64,000 bases of DNA from the NCBI GenBank assembly GCA_024235735.1, contig JACKLU010000004.1:167681-231680 (forward strand), given 5' to 3'. The notes under the pieces were generated by a model. The model was not told where the DNA came from, did no database searches, and saw only the letters and a list, made by a program, of their open reading frames with translations. This DNA comes from Burkholderiales bacterium (GTDB lineage: Bacteria > Pseudomonadota > Gammaproteobacteria > Burkholderiales > Nitrosomonadaceae). The position numbers were made by a program, and so were the translations under genes. Below, piece after piece: positions 1 to 8,758 of the stretch (position 1 is the stretch's first letter; every line of letters begins with the position of its first letter).

Positions 1-966
1 ATAGAGACTTTTGGTGATTTTCAGCAGACCTACCGGGATAGTGAGCCTGACTTCTTTATTCATATTGCTGAAAAAGCCTATCAGCCCTCGGAAAAAGACA
101 GGCGCGCGGAAACCAGACGGCCGACTGCTGTTGAAACAGCGCGGGAATACTACAATAGTGAAGATGCGGATTATTTTTACAGTACGATATGGGGCGGCGA
201 GGATATTCACATCGGTTTGTACCGGAGCAGTAGCGAGTCGATAACGACGGCGAGTCAGAGGACGATACGAGCAATGGCCGAATGTCTGCCCAAGCTTGAT
301 GCTGCATCAACCCTATTGGATCTCGGTTCGGGTTATTGTGGTTCTGCGCGCTATCTGGTAGAAAATTACAATGTGTTTGTCAGCGCGATAAATCTGAGCG
401 AAGTTGAAAATCAACGTGCGCGCGCCTTGAATGCCGTTGCCGGGCTGTCTGAAAAAATTCAGGTTATTGACGGCAGTTTTGAGAACTTGCCTTTTGAAAC
501 AGCCGGGCATAATGGTGGCTTTGACGTTGTCTGGTCGCAGGATGCTATCTTGCATAGTGACAGACGTGAGCATGTGCTAGCGGAAGCATTTCGTGTACTG
601 AAACCTGGCGGATATTTTGTTTTTACCGATCCAATGCAGGCAAATGATTGTCCCCAGGGCGTATTGCAACCGATTTATGATCGTATTCATTTAAGTTCAT
701 TGGGGTCACCGGATTTTTACCGTCAGGCGGCCGTGCAGATTGGTTTCGATGTGGTGCAATTTGATGACCTGACGTATCAATTGGTCAATCATTATCAGCG
801 TGTACTTGAAGAAACCGAGAAGAAGGCCGGTGAGCTCACTGAGAATGTGGATCCGGCTTATATTGATCGTATGAAGAAGGGGCTAAAGTATTGGATAGAT
901 GGCGGAAAAAAAGAATATCTGGTATGGGGAATCTTCTTGCTGCAAAAGCCACGCGGAACTGATTAA
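1..966 (+). CDS. Sarcosine/dimethylglycine N-methyltransferase, 5'-truncated; probably the second half of a fused glycine-sarcosine-dimethylglycine methyltransferase
   Basis: The frame is open from the first base with no start codon before position 217, so the gene begins outside the window. Seen: a class I SAM methyltransferase core with the glycine-rich motif LDLGSGYCGSARYL, the acidic motif SQDAILHSD and the post-motif LKPGGYFVFTDP. The stretch EYYNSEDADYFYSTIWGGEDIHIGLY-like (positions about 145-222) is the typical start of the sarcosine/dimethylglycine methyltransferase domain, which makes glycine betaine by stepwise SAM-dependent methylation. The roughly 25 residues before it (ending DFFIHIAEK) resemble the C-terminus of a glycine/sarcosine methyltransferase, so a two-domain fusion is inferred. 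Betaine is a compatible solute against osmotic stress. A start at TTG 217 would delete a conserved part of the domain and is unlikely. Confidence 0.8.
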   Translation: METFGDFQQTYRDSEPDFFIHIAEKAYQPSEKDRRAETRRPTAVETAREYYNSEDADYFYSTIWGGEDIHIGLYRSSSESITTASQRTIRAMAECLPKLDAASTLLDLGSGYCGSARYLVENYNVFVSAINLSEVENQRARALNAVAGLSEKIQVIDGSFENLPFETAGHNGGFDVVWSQDAILHSDRREHVLAEAFRVLKPGGYFVFTDPMQANDCPQGVLQPIYDRIHLSSLGSPDFYRQAAVQIGFDVVQFDDLTYQLVNHYQRVLEETEKKAGELTENVDPAYIDRMKKGLKYWIDGGKKEYLVWGIFLLQKPRGTD

Positions 967-1011
967 TGGTGTAAGAGAAACCGGTAGTGTATATCATGAA
1001 TCGTAAAAAGT

Positions 1012-1821
1012 TTATTCGATCGATCGGCATATTGGACATGTCGGATCCTGATACAGTCGAGTCGTGCGCCAGTTCATGGTCAGACCATTTAAAGACTGTA
1101 GCCTACCGTTGAGCGTTTCGCCAAGGTTAAGCAGTATTTTCAGTGTTTCGGCAGCTTGCATGCTTCCAATAATGCCAACCAGGGGTGCAAAAACACCCAT
1201 CACTGAACAGGGCGTCTCAACGGATTCTCCGGTTTCCGGATAAAGACAATGATAACAGGGACTATCGGAATGCCTTAAATCAAAAACAGATATTTGTGCT
1301 TCAAAGCGAATGGCGGCGCCTGAAATCAGCGGCTTGTGGTGCTGCACACAGGCTTTGTTAACTTGATATCGCGTGATGAAATTATCGCTGCCGTCAACAA
1401 CCGCATCGGCTTCGTAAACCAGTTGCTGGAGTTCAGTTTCGCCAACAAATTCGGGAATGGGGATGATACTGATTTCCGGATTGATTGTGGTCAATGTGTG
1501 TTTTGCCGACAGTGCCTTGGATAAGCCAACGGCTGTTGTTGGATGTAGAATCTGTCGTTGAAGATTTGTCAGATCGACTTTGTCGCCGTCACAGATAGTC
1601 AGTTTCCCGATGCCACTTGCCGCCAGATAAAGTGCTGCCGAAGATCCCAGTCCGCCTGCACCGATAATTAGTACATGTGATTGAAGCAGTGTCTTCTGGC
1701 CTGATATATCGATTTCAGGCAGTAGTATATGCCTGCTATACCGAAGCAGTTGCTGATCGCTCAGGTTGCAACCGCTGCGGATACTGGCAGTGTTATCGGT
1801 ATCGATGGTATTTTGATTCAA
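1012..1821 (-). CDS. moeB: MoeB/ThiF/HesA-family adenylyltransferase
   Basis: E1-like enzyme of 269 residues that adenylates the C-terminal glycine of a sulfur-carrier protein such as MoaD or ThiS, for molybdopterin or thiamine synthesis. Seen: N-terminal RYSRHILLPEID motif, the nucleotide-binding loop GAGGLGSS near residue 55, DLTNLQRQ with the arginine that contacts ATP, DGSDNFITRY, and two Cys pairs (CYHC and CPIC) that bind zinc in this family. The start is TTG at 1821. It ends 45 bases from the convergent methyltransferase and lies just after ctpA on the same strand, 15 bases apart, as in many betaproteobacteria. MoeB and ThiF cannot be told apart with certainty here; no moaD or thiS is in view. 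Confidence 0.88.
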   Translation of the reverse strand: MNQNTIDTDNTASIRSGCNLSDQQLLRYSRHILLPEIDISGQKTLLQSHVLIIGAGGLGSSAALYLAASGIGKLTICDGDKVDLTNLQRQILHPTTAVGLSKALSAKHTLTTINPEISIIPIPEFVGETELQQLVYEADAVVDGSDNFITRYQVNKACVQHHKPLISGAAIRFEAQISVFDLRHSDSPCYHCLYPETGESVETPCSVMGVFAPLVGIIGSMQAAETLKILLNLGETLNGRLQSLNGLTMNWRTTRLYQDPTCPICRSIE

Positions 1822-1836
1822 CTAAATCCATTGCCA

Positions 1837-3255
1837 TTAGCTTTCGGATTGATCGCCCTTCTTTTCGGATGATGAAGAGATGCCCTTGAAATAATTCATT
1901 GCCTGGGTCAGCAATTGATCGTCTTCGGAGCCAAATTCAATCGGTGCAGCGTTCTTCTTGTTCTTTTCCTGTGCGTTATCGTCATTGGTTGTTGATTCCT
2001 GTTTCTTTTTCTCGCGCGCACTTTGCTTTTGATCTTTTTGACCATTGGTTATATGGCGATTCAGATCGGATTCACGCAGTCGTTGTTCATCGCTGGCGGA
2101 TTCGTCGAGAACATCGGGGGTAATGCCCGTGGCCTGTATGGAGTGACCATTTGGCGTGTAGTATAAGGCTGTAGTCAGCTTGATTGCGGTTTCGTTGCCT
2201 AATGGCAGAACAGTTTGCACGGAACCTTTGCCAAAGGTCTGTGTGCCCATGACAATAGATCGTTTGTGATCCTGCAAGGCGCCTGCCACAATCTCTGAAG
2301 CGGAAGCCGATCCGCCATTCACTAATGTAATCATAGGCACTGTTTTAACACCCGATGGTAAATCCTGCATATAATCTCTGCCATGTCCACGCAGGTAATA
2401 TTCAGGATTGGCGTGCAATCTCATCTTGGCATCGACGGCGCGTCCTTCGGTATACACAACCAGTGCATTTTCAGGTAGAAAAGCAGCCGAGACAGCAACT
2501 GCACCGTTGAGTAAGCCACCAGGATCGTTGCGTAAATCCAGTATCAGGCCTTTCATTGGTTCTGTGCTTTCCGCAAAAAGCGTTCTAATGGCTTTTGCCA
2601 GATTTTCTCCGGTGTGTTCCTGGAATTGAGTAATACGGATATAAGCATATCCAGGCTCGATCAACTTGGATTTGACACTCTGGATTTTGATGATGTCGCG
2701 CATTAGTGTGAACACCAGTGGCTCGGTTTCGCCTTCTCTGATAATGGTAATCGAGATCGGTGTCTTAGGTTTTCCGCGCATAAGTTTTATTGCTTCATTC
2801 AAAGACATGCCTTTAACCGCGGTATCATCGAGCTTGATGATCAGATCGCCAGTTTGAATGCCAGCGCGGAATGCCGGCGTATCCTCAATCGGAGAAATAA
2901 CTTTGACCAGTCCGTCTTCCATGGTCACCTGTATGCCTAAGCCGCCGAATTCGCCATGTGTGCCGATCTGGAGCTCCTTATATTCATCCTTGTCGAGGTA
3001 TGAAGAGTGCGGATCTAGGCCAACAAGCATGCCATTGATAGCTTCCGTGATGAGTTTTTTGTCTTCTACCGACTCGACATAATCGCTTTTTATGCGTCCG
3101 AATACTTGGGCAAATGTGCGGAGTTCTTCAATTGGAAGTGGGTGAATGGCTTCTACGGCGTCTCTTTTTGCAATGGCGGAAAAATTCAGGCTGAGCATCA
3201 CGCCCGCGATTGCGCCAACTAAAATGAAACCTGCTTTCTTGATTATGTTACTCAT
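1837..3255 (-). CDS. ctpA: S41-family C-terminal processing peptidase
   Basis: Periplasmic serine protease of 472 residues that trims or degrades proteins from their C-terminus. Seen: one N-terminal hydrophobic segment (residues about 8-28) serving as signal or anchor, a PDZ domain (about 95-180, with GGLGIQV and a later GDLIIKLDD) that binds substrate C-termini, then the S41 catalytic domain with the nucleophile in GGSASASEIV and the lysine in FGKGSVQT about 25 residues on, the Ser-Lys dyad of the family. The last 80 residues are a charged, Lys/Gln/Asn-rich low-complexity tail, longer than usual. ATG start. It follows envC on the same strand, a common pairing (envC-ctpA) in proteobacteria that suggests joint work on the cell wall. 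Confidence 0.95.
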   Translation of the reverse strand: MSNIIKKAGFILVGAIAGVMLSLNFSAIAKRDAVEAIHPLPIEELRTFAQVFGRIKSDYVESVEDKKLITEAINGMLVGLDPHSSYLDKDEYKELQIGTHGEFGGLGIQVTMEDGLVKVISPIEDTPAFRAGIQTGDLIIKLDDTAVKGMSLNEAIKLMRGKPKTPISITIIREGETEPLVFTLMRDIIKIQSVKSKLIEPGYAYIRITQFQEHTGENLAKAIRTLFAESTEPMKGLILDLRNDPGGLLNGAVAVSAAFLPENALVVYTEGRAVDAKMRLHANPEYYLRGHGRDYMQDLPSGVKTVPMITLVNGGSASASEIVAGALQDHKRSIVMGTQTFGKGSVQTVLPLGNETAIKLTTALYYTPNGHSIQATGITPDVLDESASDEQRLRESDLNRHITNGQKDQKQSAREKKKQESTTNDDNAQEKNKKNAAPIEFGSEDDQLLTQAMNYFKGISSSSEKKGDQSES

Positions 3256-3464
3256 GATGCTGTCTCCGCACTAACTAACTTTTAAATTTTGAATATTCTA
3301 AAATCATCCAGATTTGATTCAAGCAAGTATGATCTGGCCAAACATTAATGTATAACATGAATCTCGTCGATCATACATTAAAAAAAAACCGGAAGTCCCG
3401 CTAATTGATTCTGAATGCATTCTGATAAACAGTCAGTAAGACATGTTGAAGTGATTTAAGTTTT

Positions 3465-4670
3465 TTATTCTATTGTTATCCAGCTCAATGGATCAAATGC
3501 TTTGCCTTGGTATCTCAGTTCGAAGTAGAGACCCGTATCCGGATTGCCGCCACTATTGCCAACCGTTGCGATCGTATCGCCACTATGCACCATGTCGCCC
3601 ACTCCTTTGAGTAATGCTTCATTATTGCCATATAAACTCATATAACCTTGAGTATGCTCAATAATCATTAAATTGCCGAATCCACGCAGCCAGTCAGCAA
3701 ATACCACTCGCCCATGTGCAATGGATTTGACATTACTGCCACTGGATGCACTGATGAATAGTCCCCGCCATGTCAGTTTTCCGGAACGCTGGCCGCCGAA
3801 ACGGTTTACTAGTTTACCGCGCACCGGCAAACTAAGCTTACCTTTAAGCGACTTGAAATTGATTTGATGATCGGTCGGAGCAGGAAGTCGATTATTGTAA
3901 ACTGCATTGGAACTTTCTTGTGTGAGCAGCTTGTTGATTTCTGAAACGAGACGGGATATGCGTTTCTCATCTTGTGTCAATTTGTTAACTTCATGGTGTT
4001 GACGCGTGATTTCCCGAGAAGCTTGATCGAAAATCGTTTTGTGTCTAGATCTTTCTTGCGTTAGCTTATTACTTTGGTTTGTATATTCAGTTTTTAGAGC
4101 TTCAATCGTCTTTCTTTTTTCGAGTATATCCTGAGTTAATGCGTTCAACTGGCTCAGTGTACTTTGTAATAAATTTATGCTGGTAGAACGTGCCAGTGAT
4201 AATTGTCGGTAATAATACATTTTCCGCATTGCTTGCTCTGGATCTTGTTGATTCAGAAGCGCGCGCAAGTAGTTTTGCTCTTTACCGATATATTGTTGAT
4301 AAAACAATGCATTTAATTGATGCTGCTGCAATTCAAGATCGGCTTTTAATTGATTGTATTGTATCGTGAGCTGATTTAATTCCTGGTCGAGTTTTTGTTG
4401 ATTTGATTTCAGCTCCGTAAGCTTCCGATTAATGGCGCTAATTGATTGTTCCGTATTTTGCAGGGCGTCGGCGGCAGTTTTCTTGATTTTTTCCTGTACA
4501 GCTATTTGTGTTTGTATAATTGATATTTGTTGACGCAACGCTTCCAGCTTTTTCTGGTTCTCGGCGGCTGTGGCTGGCGCACTGAGGAATAGCAATATGC
4601 AACCAAGCAGCATGCAAACCCGGGGACGGTGGTGATGTAATTGGCTTGTTACGTTTTGAATGGATCTCAA
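3465..4670 (-). CDS. envC: Murein hydrolase activator EnvC
   Basis: Periplasmic activator of the AmiA/AmiB amidases during septum splitting. Seen: signal peptide (hydrophobic run ending ATAAE near residue 36), long Gln-rich coiled coil (about 38-255), then a degenerate LytM/M23 domain. The zinc ligands of active M23 peptidases are missing: the first His-x3-Asp is replaced by a WRGLFISASSG context and the last HxH by LYFELR, just as in known EnvC proteins, so it is a regulator rather than a hydrolase. Length 401 is normal. The chosen start is TTG at 4670; an internal ATG (residue 20) would leave a signal peptide without a positive N-region. Upstream of ctpA and downstream of gpmA on the same strand, a widespread gpmA-envC-ctpA order. 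Confidence 0.93.
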   Translation of the reverse strand: MRSIQNVTSQLHHHRPRVCMLLGCILLFLSAPATAAENQKKLEALRQQISIIQTQIAVQEKIKKTAADALQNTEQSISAINRKLTELKSNQQKLDQELNQLTIQYNQLKADLELQQHQLNALFYQQYIGKEQNYLRALLNQQDPEQAMRKMYYYRQLSLARSTSINLLQSTLSQLNALTQDILEKRKTIEALKTEYTNQSNKLTQERSRHKTIFDQASREITRQHHEVNKLTQDEKRISRLVSEINKLLTQESSNAVYNNRLPAPTDHQINFKSLKGKLSLPVRGKLVNRFGGQRSGKLTWRGLFISASSGSNVKSIAHGRVVFADWLRGFGNLMIIEHTQGYMSLYGNNEALLKGVGDMVHSGDTIATVGNSGGNPDTGLYFELRYQGKAFDPLSWITIE

Positions 4671-4783
4671 TCAGGATGATGCTGAAATTAATTTAAATAA
4701 AATCAAATGTTTTTTTGAATAATTCTGCCGGTAAGCAACAGGTCTTTTCTAAAAGTGTTGGAGTTTATGATTTAATCATGGAA

Positions 4784-5533
4784 CTACCCGCTCGATTTGC
4801 CTTGGCCAGCGACTCTTTTCATGGCATCTTGGATTTCCGTCTGGTTACCAAGATAATAGTTTTGGATTGGGCTAAGCTTGTCATCCAATTCATAAACCAG
4901 CGGCACCCCAGTAGGGATGTTGCAATTGAGAATATCAGTATCAGAAATATTGTCAAGGTATTTAACTAGCGCGCGCAGTGAGTTGCCATGTGCTGCGATA
5001 ATGATATTCTTGTCTGCAAGTACATGAGGTGCTATAACTTCTTTCCAGTATGGAAGAAATCGCATTACTGTATCTTGCAGGCATTCAGTAAGCGGTAATT
5101 CCGAGCTTTTAAGATTTTTATAGCGTATGTCGGCGCCCGGGTAGCGTTCATCATCGACAGATAGTGCGGGCGGTCGGGTATTATAGCTTCGCCGCCAAGT
5201 GAGAACTTGATCGTCACCATATTGTGCGGCAGTTTCGGCTTTATTCAAGCCTTGTAGCGCGCCATAGTGTCGTTCGTTAAGGCGCCATGTGTTGTTTATC
5301 GGCAACCACATGAGATCCATTTCATCGAGCGCTATCCATAATGTCCTGATTGCGCGTTTTAGAACAGAAGTAAATGCTATGTCAAAGCTAAAGCCATTTT
5401 CTCGCAACAATTTTCCTGCGTTTCGGGCTTCTTCGATTCCTTTGGGTGTTAGGTCAACGTCTGTCCATCCGGTAAATCGATTCTCTTTGTTCCAGATGCT
5501 TTCTCCATGTCGAAGAAGGACAATTTTTTTCAT
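4784..5533 (-). CDS. gpmA: 2,3-bisphosphoglycerate-dependent phosphoglycerate mutase
   Basis: Cytosolic glycolytic/gluconeogenic enzyme that interconverts 3- and 2-phosphoglycerate through a phospho-histidine. Seen: N-terminal LLRHGESIWN with the phosphorylated His 10 or so, ENRFTGWTDVDLTPKG, RLNERHYGALQG with the catalytic Glu, and the second His in AAHGNSLRALVKYL. At 249 residues it is of full family length. ATG start. It leads the minus-strand run gpmA-envC-ctpA-moeB. In an autotroph such as this it would run in the gluconeogenic as well as glycolytic direction (inference). Confidence 0.97.
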   Translation of the reverse strand: MKKIVLLRHGESIWNKENRFTGWTDVDLTPKGIEEARNAGKLLRENGFSFDIAFTSVLKRAIRTLWIALDEMDLMWLPINNTWRLNERHYGALQGLNKAETAAQYGDDQVLTWRRSYNTRPPALSVDDERYPGADIRYKNLKSSELPLTECLQDTVMRFLPYWKEVIAPHVLADKNIIIAAHGNSLRALVKYLDNISDTDILNCNIPTGVPLVYELDDKLSPIQNYYLGNQTEIQDAMKRVAGQGKSSG

Positions 5534-5766
5534 ATTTTTGTTTAAATGGCGTTCTTTTTGATGAAAAACTAATATTGCATTTTAATATATCCGGTTCATT
5601 TTCGCAGCATATCTGTTTGTTTTTTAAACTGCTGTAGTGAGCTTGATAGAGTGACTGTGTGTTTTAAGAGACACATATTTGTGATGATTGAGCATGCTAT
5701 GTAAGCGTTCTGTTAGAATTCAAATTCAAGGAATAATATTAAATGTTAACGGGTCAATAGCGTTTT

Positions 5767-6204
5767 ATGGAAGAAACATCTATATTTCAACAATATTTTT
5801 TATTAAGAATCGAAAATATTTTTTTTGTACTGGCTGCAATCATCAGTGCGGCGATGCTCATCTGGCCGGCAATCAGTCGAAGTGGTGCTAAGGAGATAGA
5901 TACTAGCAAGGCAATTGAGTTAATCAATTATCAGGATGCGCTGATACTTGACGTCAGAGATGATAGTGAATACGAGTCAGGTCATTTGCCCAATTCAAAA
6001 CATATGCCATCTGAAAAAATGGAAGAGCGTTGGGTGGAAATTACAAAATACAAAGATAAACCGATCGTAGTCATCTATAAAAGTGGCATAAGATCGAGTC
6101 ATGCGAGTAATATTCTGCAGAAAAATGGTTTTAAGCAGGTGCATAATTTGATAGGAGGTATCGATGCATGGAAGCGTGCAAGCCTTCCTATCGTTAAGAG
6201 ATAA
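5767..6204 (+). CDS. Membrane-anchored rhodanese-like protein lacking the catalytic cysteine
   Basis: 145 residues: one N-terminal transmembrane segment (about 19-37), then a rhodanese fold with DVRDDSEYESGHLPNSKH and a C-terminal GGIDAWKRASLP. Active rhodaneses carry a Cys at the start of the loop after the central strand (YCxxGxRS); here the loop reads VVIYKSGIRSS, with no Cys and one residue fewer. It resembles the YibN-type membrane rhodaneses, which also vary here, and is followed 3 bases later by grxC and then secB, the same neighbourhood as yibN-grxC-secB-gpsA in enterobacteria. Role unknown; sulfurtransfer in the usual manner looks unlikely. Confidence 0.88.
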   Translation: MEETSIFQQYFLLRIENIFFVLAAIISAAMLIWPAISRSGAKEIDTSKAIELINYQDALILDVRDDSEYESGHLPNSKHMPSEKMEERWVEITKYKDKPIVVIYKSGIRSSHASNILQKNGFKQVHNLIGGIDAWKRASLPIVKR

Positions 6205-6207
6205 AAA

Positions 6208-6465
6208 ATGACCAGAATTATTATGTACACGACTGGGTTTTGTCCTTACTGCAAAATGGCTGAAAATCTGCTGCGTTCAAAAGGTGTGACGGATATAGAG
6301 ATGATACGTGTTGATCTTGATCCGGAGCAACGTGCAGATATGATGAGCAAAACAGGGCGGCGAACGGTGCCGCAAATCTATATCGGTGATAGGCATATCG
6401 GTGGCTATGATGACTTGGCGCGACTTGATCATCAGGGCGAGCTGGCGTCTTTGCTGGTATCATGA
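6208..6465 (+). CDS. grxC: Glutaredoxin 3
   Basis: Small cytosolic thiol-disulfide oxidoreductase of 85 residues that uses glutathione to reduce protein disulfides and glutathione adducts. Seen: the redox motif CPYC at residues 12-15 after a short beta strand, the cis-proline region RTVPQIYI and the GGYDDL motif that binds glutathione. Starts at ATG 3 bases after the rhodanese gene, so almost certainly co-transcribed; secB follows after 63 bases. Confidence 0.96.
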   Translation: MTRIIMYTTGFCPYCKMAENLLRSKGVTDIEMIRVDLDPEQRADMMSKTGRRTVPQIYIGDRHIGGYDDLARLDHQGELASLLVS

Positions 6466-6528
6466 AGACGAGTATGACAGATTTGAGATACTTACTATAA
6501 GTGTATAGTGGCAATTTAAAGGTGAAAA

Positions 6529-6987
6529 ATGAGTGAACAGCAGCCGCAACCGGCATTTAATATAGAAAAGATTTATGTCAGAGATTTGTCCTTGGAGATT
6601 CCACATGCGCCCGGAATTTTTCTGGAAAGAGATGCACCTCAGGTTAATCTACAGCTCAATACCCGTAGCGACACCATTGATAAGGAGCTTTATGAAGTAC
6701 AGGTTGTGGTTACTGTAACGGCCAAGATTAAGGAGAAGGTGATGTTCCTTGTGGAGGCCCATCAGGCTGGTATTTTTCGTATTCAAAATGTAGCAGATAG
6801 CGATATTGGCCCTGTTCTGGGCATCGGTTGTCCAAATATTTTGTTTCCCTATCTCAGGGAGACGATATCCGATATAGTTACTCGTGCTGGTTTTCCGCCT
6901 GTTATTCTGAATCCTGTTAATTTTGAGGCTATTTATAATCAAAGTCAGCAACGGACACAGTCGGGAGCGACGGAGACCAAACAATAA
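6529..6987 (+). CDS. secB: Protein-export chaperone SecB
   Basis: Tetrameric cytosolic chaperone that keeps precursor proteins unfolded and hands them to SecA. At 152 residues it has the family length and shows the conserved NIEKIYVRDLSLEIPHAP start, the LEAHQAG-like segment (here VEAHQAGIF), the PNILFPYLRETISD motif that forms the SecA contact and FPPVILNPVNFEAIY near the end. The ATG is preceded by AAAGGTG. Order grxC-secB-(SH3 gene)-gpsA is conserved in proteobacteria. Confidence 0.97.
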   Translation: MSEQQPQPAFNIEKIYVRDLSLEIPHAPGIFLERDAPQVNLQLNTRSDTIDKELYEVQVVVTVTAKIKEKVMFLVEAHQAGIFRIQNVADSDIGPVLGIGCPNILFPYLRETISDIVTRAGFPPVILNPVNFEAIYNQSQQRTQSGATETKQ

Positions 6988-7031
6988 AATCCAGAAAAAA
7001 AGTTCTCTTATAACAACAGTTGGCGGCAAGC

Positions 7032-7529
7032 ATGTTAAGTGGATTTGGTCAGCTAAAATACTATAAGCGCGTGTGTTGTTCAAAGCAATTTGGCTTGCTT
7101 AGTATCTGTGTCATTTTCTTGATCTTTTCGTGTCATGTGAGTGCCGGTATCGATTATTACTCAATTGCCGACAATGCAGTCATTATGTATGACGCGCCGT
7201 CAACAAAATCAGGCAAGCTTTTCGTTACCAGTGCTAATTTACCGGTCGAAGCAATTGTTAACGTCGAGGGTTGGTCAAAAGTACGAGACAGCAGTGGTAG
7301 TCTGGCGTGGGTCGAGCAGAGCGCATTAAGTAGACAACGTTTTGTTGTTGTGATTGTCCCGTTGGCGGATATTTATCAATCAGCTAATGAGAGCTCGGAA
7401 ATTGTGTTTCAGGCCCAGGAAAATGTTGTGATGGAATGGATTGATTCGGATAAACCCGGATGGGTGCGAGTACGGCATCGGGATGGACAAGCAGGATATG
7501 TAAGATCAAATCAGGTCTGGGGCGCATGA
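7032..7529 (+). CDS. Secreted or membrane-tethered protein with two bacterial SH3-like repeats
   Basis: About 165 residues from ATG 7032 (a TTG at 7020 adds four residues). Seen: hydrophobic signal segment (residues about 20-38, ending CHVSAG), then two SH3_3-type modules, the first with MYDAPSTKSGKLF...GWSKVRDSSGSLAWV and the second with DIYQSANESSEIV...GWVRVRHRDGQAGYV. Such domains bind cell-wall peptides or other periplasmic partners. The stop overlaps the gpsA start by three bases (ATGA), so the two are translationally coupled. Position between secB and gpsA is shared by other betaproteobacteria. Exact function unknown. Confidence 0.85.
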   Translation: MLSGFGQLKYYKRVCCSKQFGLLSICVIFLIFSCHVSAGIDYYSIADNAVIMYDAPSTKSGKLFVTSANLPVEAIVNVEGWSKVRDSSGSLAWVEQSALSRQRFVVVIVPLADIYQSANESSEIVFQAQENVVMEWIDSDKPGWVRVRHRDGQAGYVRSNQVWGA

Positions 7530-8515
7530 AAATAGCCATACTCGGCGCTGGCGCATGGGGTACAGCGCTGGCGATCAATCTGTCTGCGCGGCACTGTGTT
7601 ACTTTGTGGACGAAATTTCCAGAACATTTGTCCGAGATGATCACTCACCGCGTTAATGTCAGTTTTTTTCCTGATTTCCACCTTCCTGAATCGTTACTGC
7701 TCACGGCATCTTTGGCTGGTGCATTGGAAACAGCAGATCTGGTCGTCCTTGTAGTGCCTGTGGCAGGTTTGCGGGAAACCCTGCAAAGCATAGCTAAAGC
7801 AAACATCAAGGTGCCCATTATCTGGGGATGTAAAGGATTCGAATCGCAAGCTGCGAAGCTGCCGCATCAGGTCGTGGCGGAAGAGCTGACTGGCGATATA
7901 CCGTGCGGTGTAATATCGGGACCAAGTTTTGCGCAGGAAGTGGCACGGGGGTTACCAACCGCATTAACATTGGCTTCAAATGATGTGGCTTTTGCGCAGG
8001 AAATGGCTGGTCAGCTGCACAGCACTAAATTACGCATTTACACCAGTCACGATGTTATTGGCGTTGAAACGGGCGGTGCTGTAAAAAATGTCATAACAAT
8101 TGCTGCGGGAATATCCGACGGTTTGGGGTTTGGTCATAATGCGCGAGCAGCGCTGATAACGCGTGGTTTATTGGAAATGACCCGTCTGGGTCTGGGGTTG
8201 GGCGGAAAGGCTGAAACGTTCATGGGCCTGGCCGGAGTCGGTGATCTGATATTAACTTGTACCGGAGATCTGTCAAGAAACCGCCGTGTCGGGTTGATGC
8301 TGGCGGCAGGTAGGGCGTTACCGGAAATTTTAAATGAGTTAGGACATGTTGCCGAGGGGGTTCATACAGCGCGGGCTGTTTTGCATTTGAGTAGAAAATT
8401 AAATGTAAGTATGCCTCTTACAGAGTCGGTGTGTAATATTCTGCATGCCGGCATGCCAGCAAGAGAGGCCGTGGAGCAGCTGTTAAATCGCGAACCAAAA
8501 GCGGAAATCTACTGA
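7526..8515 (+). CDS. gpsA: NAD(P)H-dependent glycerol-3-phosphate dehydrogenase
   Basis: Cytosolic enzyme that reduces dihydroxyacetone phosphate to sn-glycerol 3-phosphate for phospholipid synthesis. Seen: Rossmann loop GAGAWGTALA at residues 7-16, WGCKGFE, GPSFAQEVARGLPTALT, the catalytic lysine in GGAVKNVITIAAGISDGLG and GLAGVGDLILTCTGDLSRNRRVG. The start is ATG 7526, which overlaps the TGA of the SH3 gene; the frame stays open upstream but those residues are not part of the family. 329 residues, normal length. Confidence 0.97.
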   Translation: MKIAILGAGAWGTALAINLSARHCVTLWTKFPEHLSEMITHRVNVSFFPDFHLPESLLLTASLAGALETADLVVLVVPVAGLRETLQSIAKANIKVPIIWGCKGFESQAAKLPHQVVAEELTGDIPCGVISGPSFAQEVARGLPTALTLASNDVAFAQEMAGQLHSTKLRIYTSHDVIGVETGGAVKNVITIAAGISDGLGFGHNARAALITRGLLEMTRLGLGLGGKAETFMGLAGVGDLILTCTGDLSRNRRVGLMLAAGRALPEILNELGHVAEGVHTARAVLHLSRKLNVSMPLTESVCNILHAGMPAREAVEQLLNREPKAEIY

Positions 8516-8673
8516 CGCTTGAAACTCAAGAAAAATCTGAACGGTATTAAGTAATTTCAGCGGCTTTGTGCATCATCGCAGTGTTTATTTTCAGGTATGT
8601 CGCACTGTGAAAATTTCCCGCCAATATCCGTGCATAATAAAAGTTTATTTTGATTAAGGAATGGTGTAACCTC

Positions 8674-8702
8674 TTGACCTAGTACGGATGGCTTGATATA
8701 AG
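8674..8702 (+). promoter_or_regulatory. Sigma-70 type promoter upstream of hupB
   Basis: TTGACC at 8674-8679 and TATAAG at 8697-8702, separated by 17 bases, each one mismatch from consensus. It lies about 57 bases before the hupB start codon in an otherwise gene-free stretch, and would drive hupB and possibly the following tRNA genes. Confidence 0.6.
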
Positions 8703-8758
8703 TGCGTTTGTGCAGTGTTGCTTGTGATTTGATTACCAACAATTTAAAGGGGAATTTT

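Noticed and set aside
6494..6509. ACTATA-AGTG-TATAGT palindrome upstream of secB as an operator
   Set aside because: Only 6 bp per arm in an AT-rich stretch; too weak to call without a known regulator.
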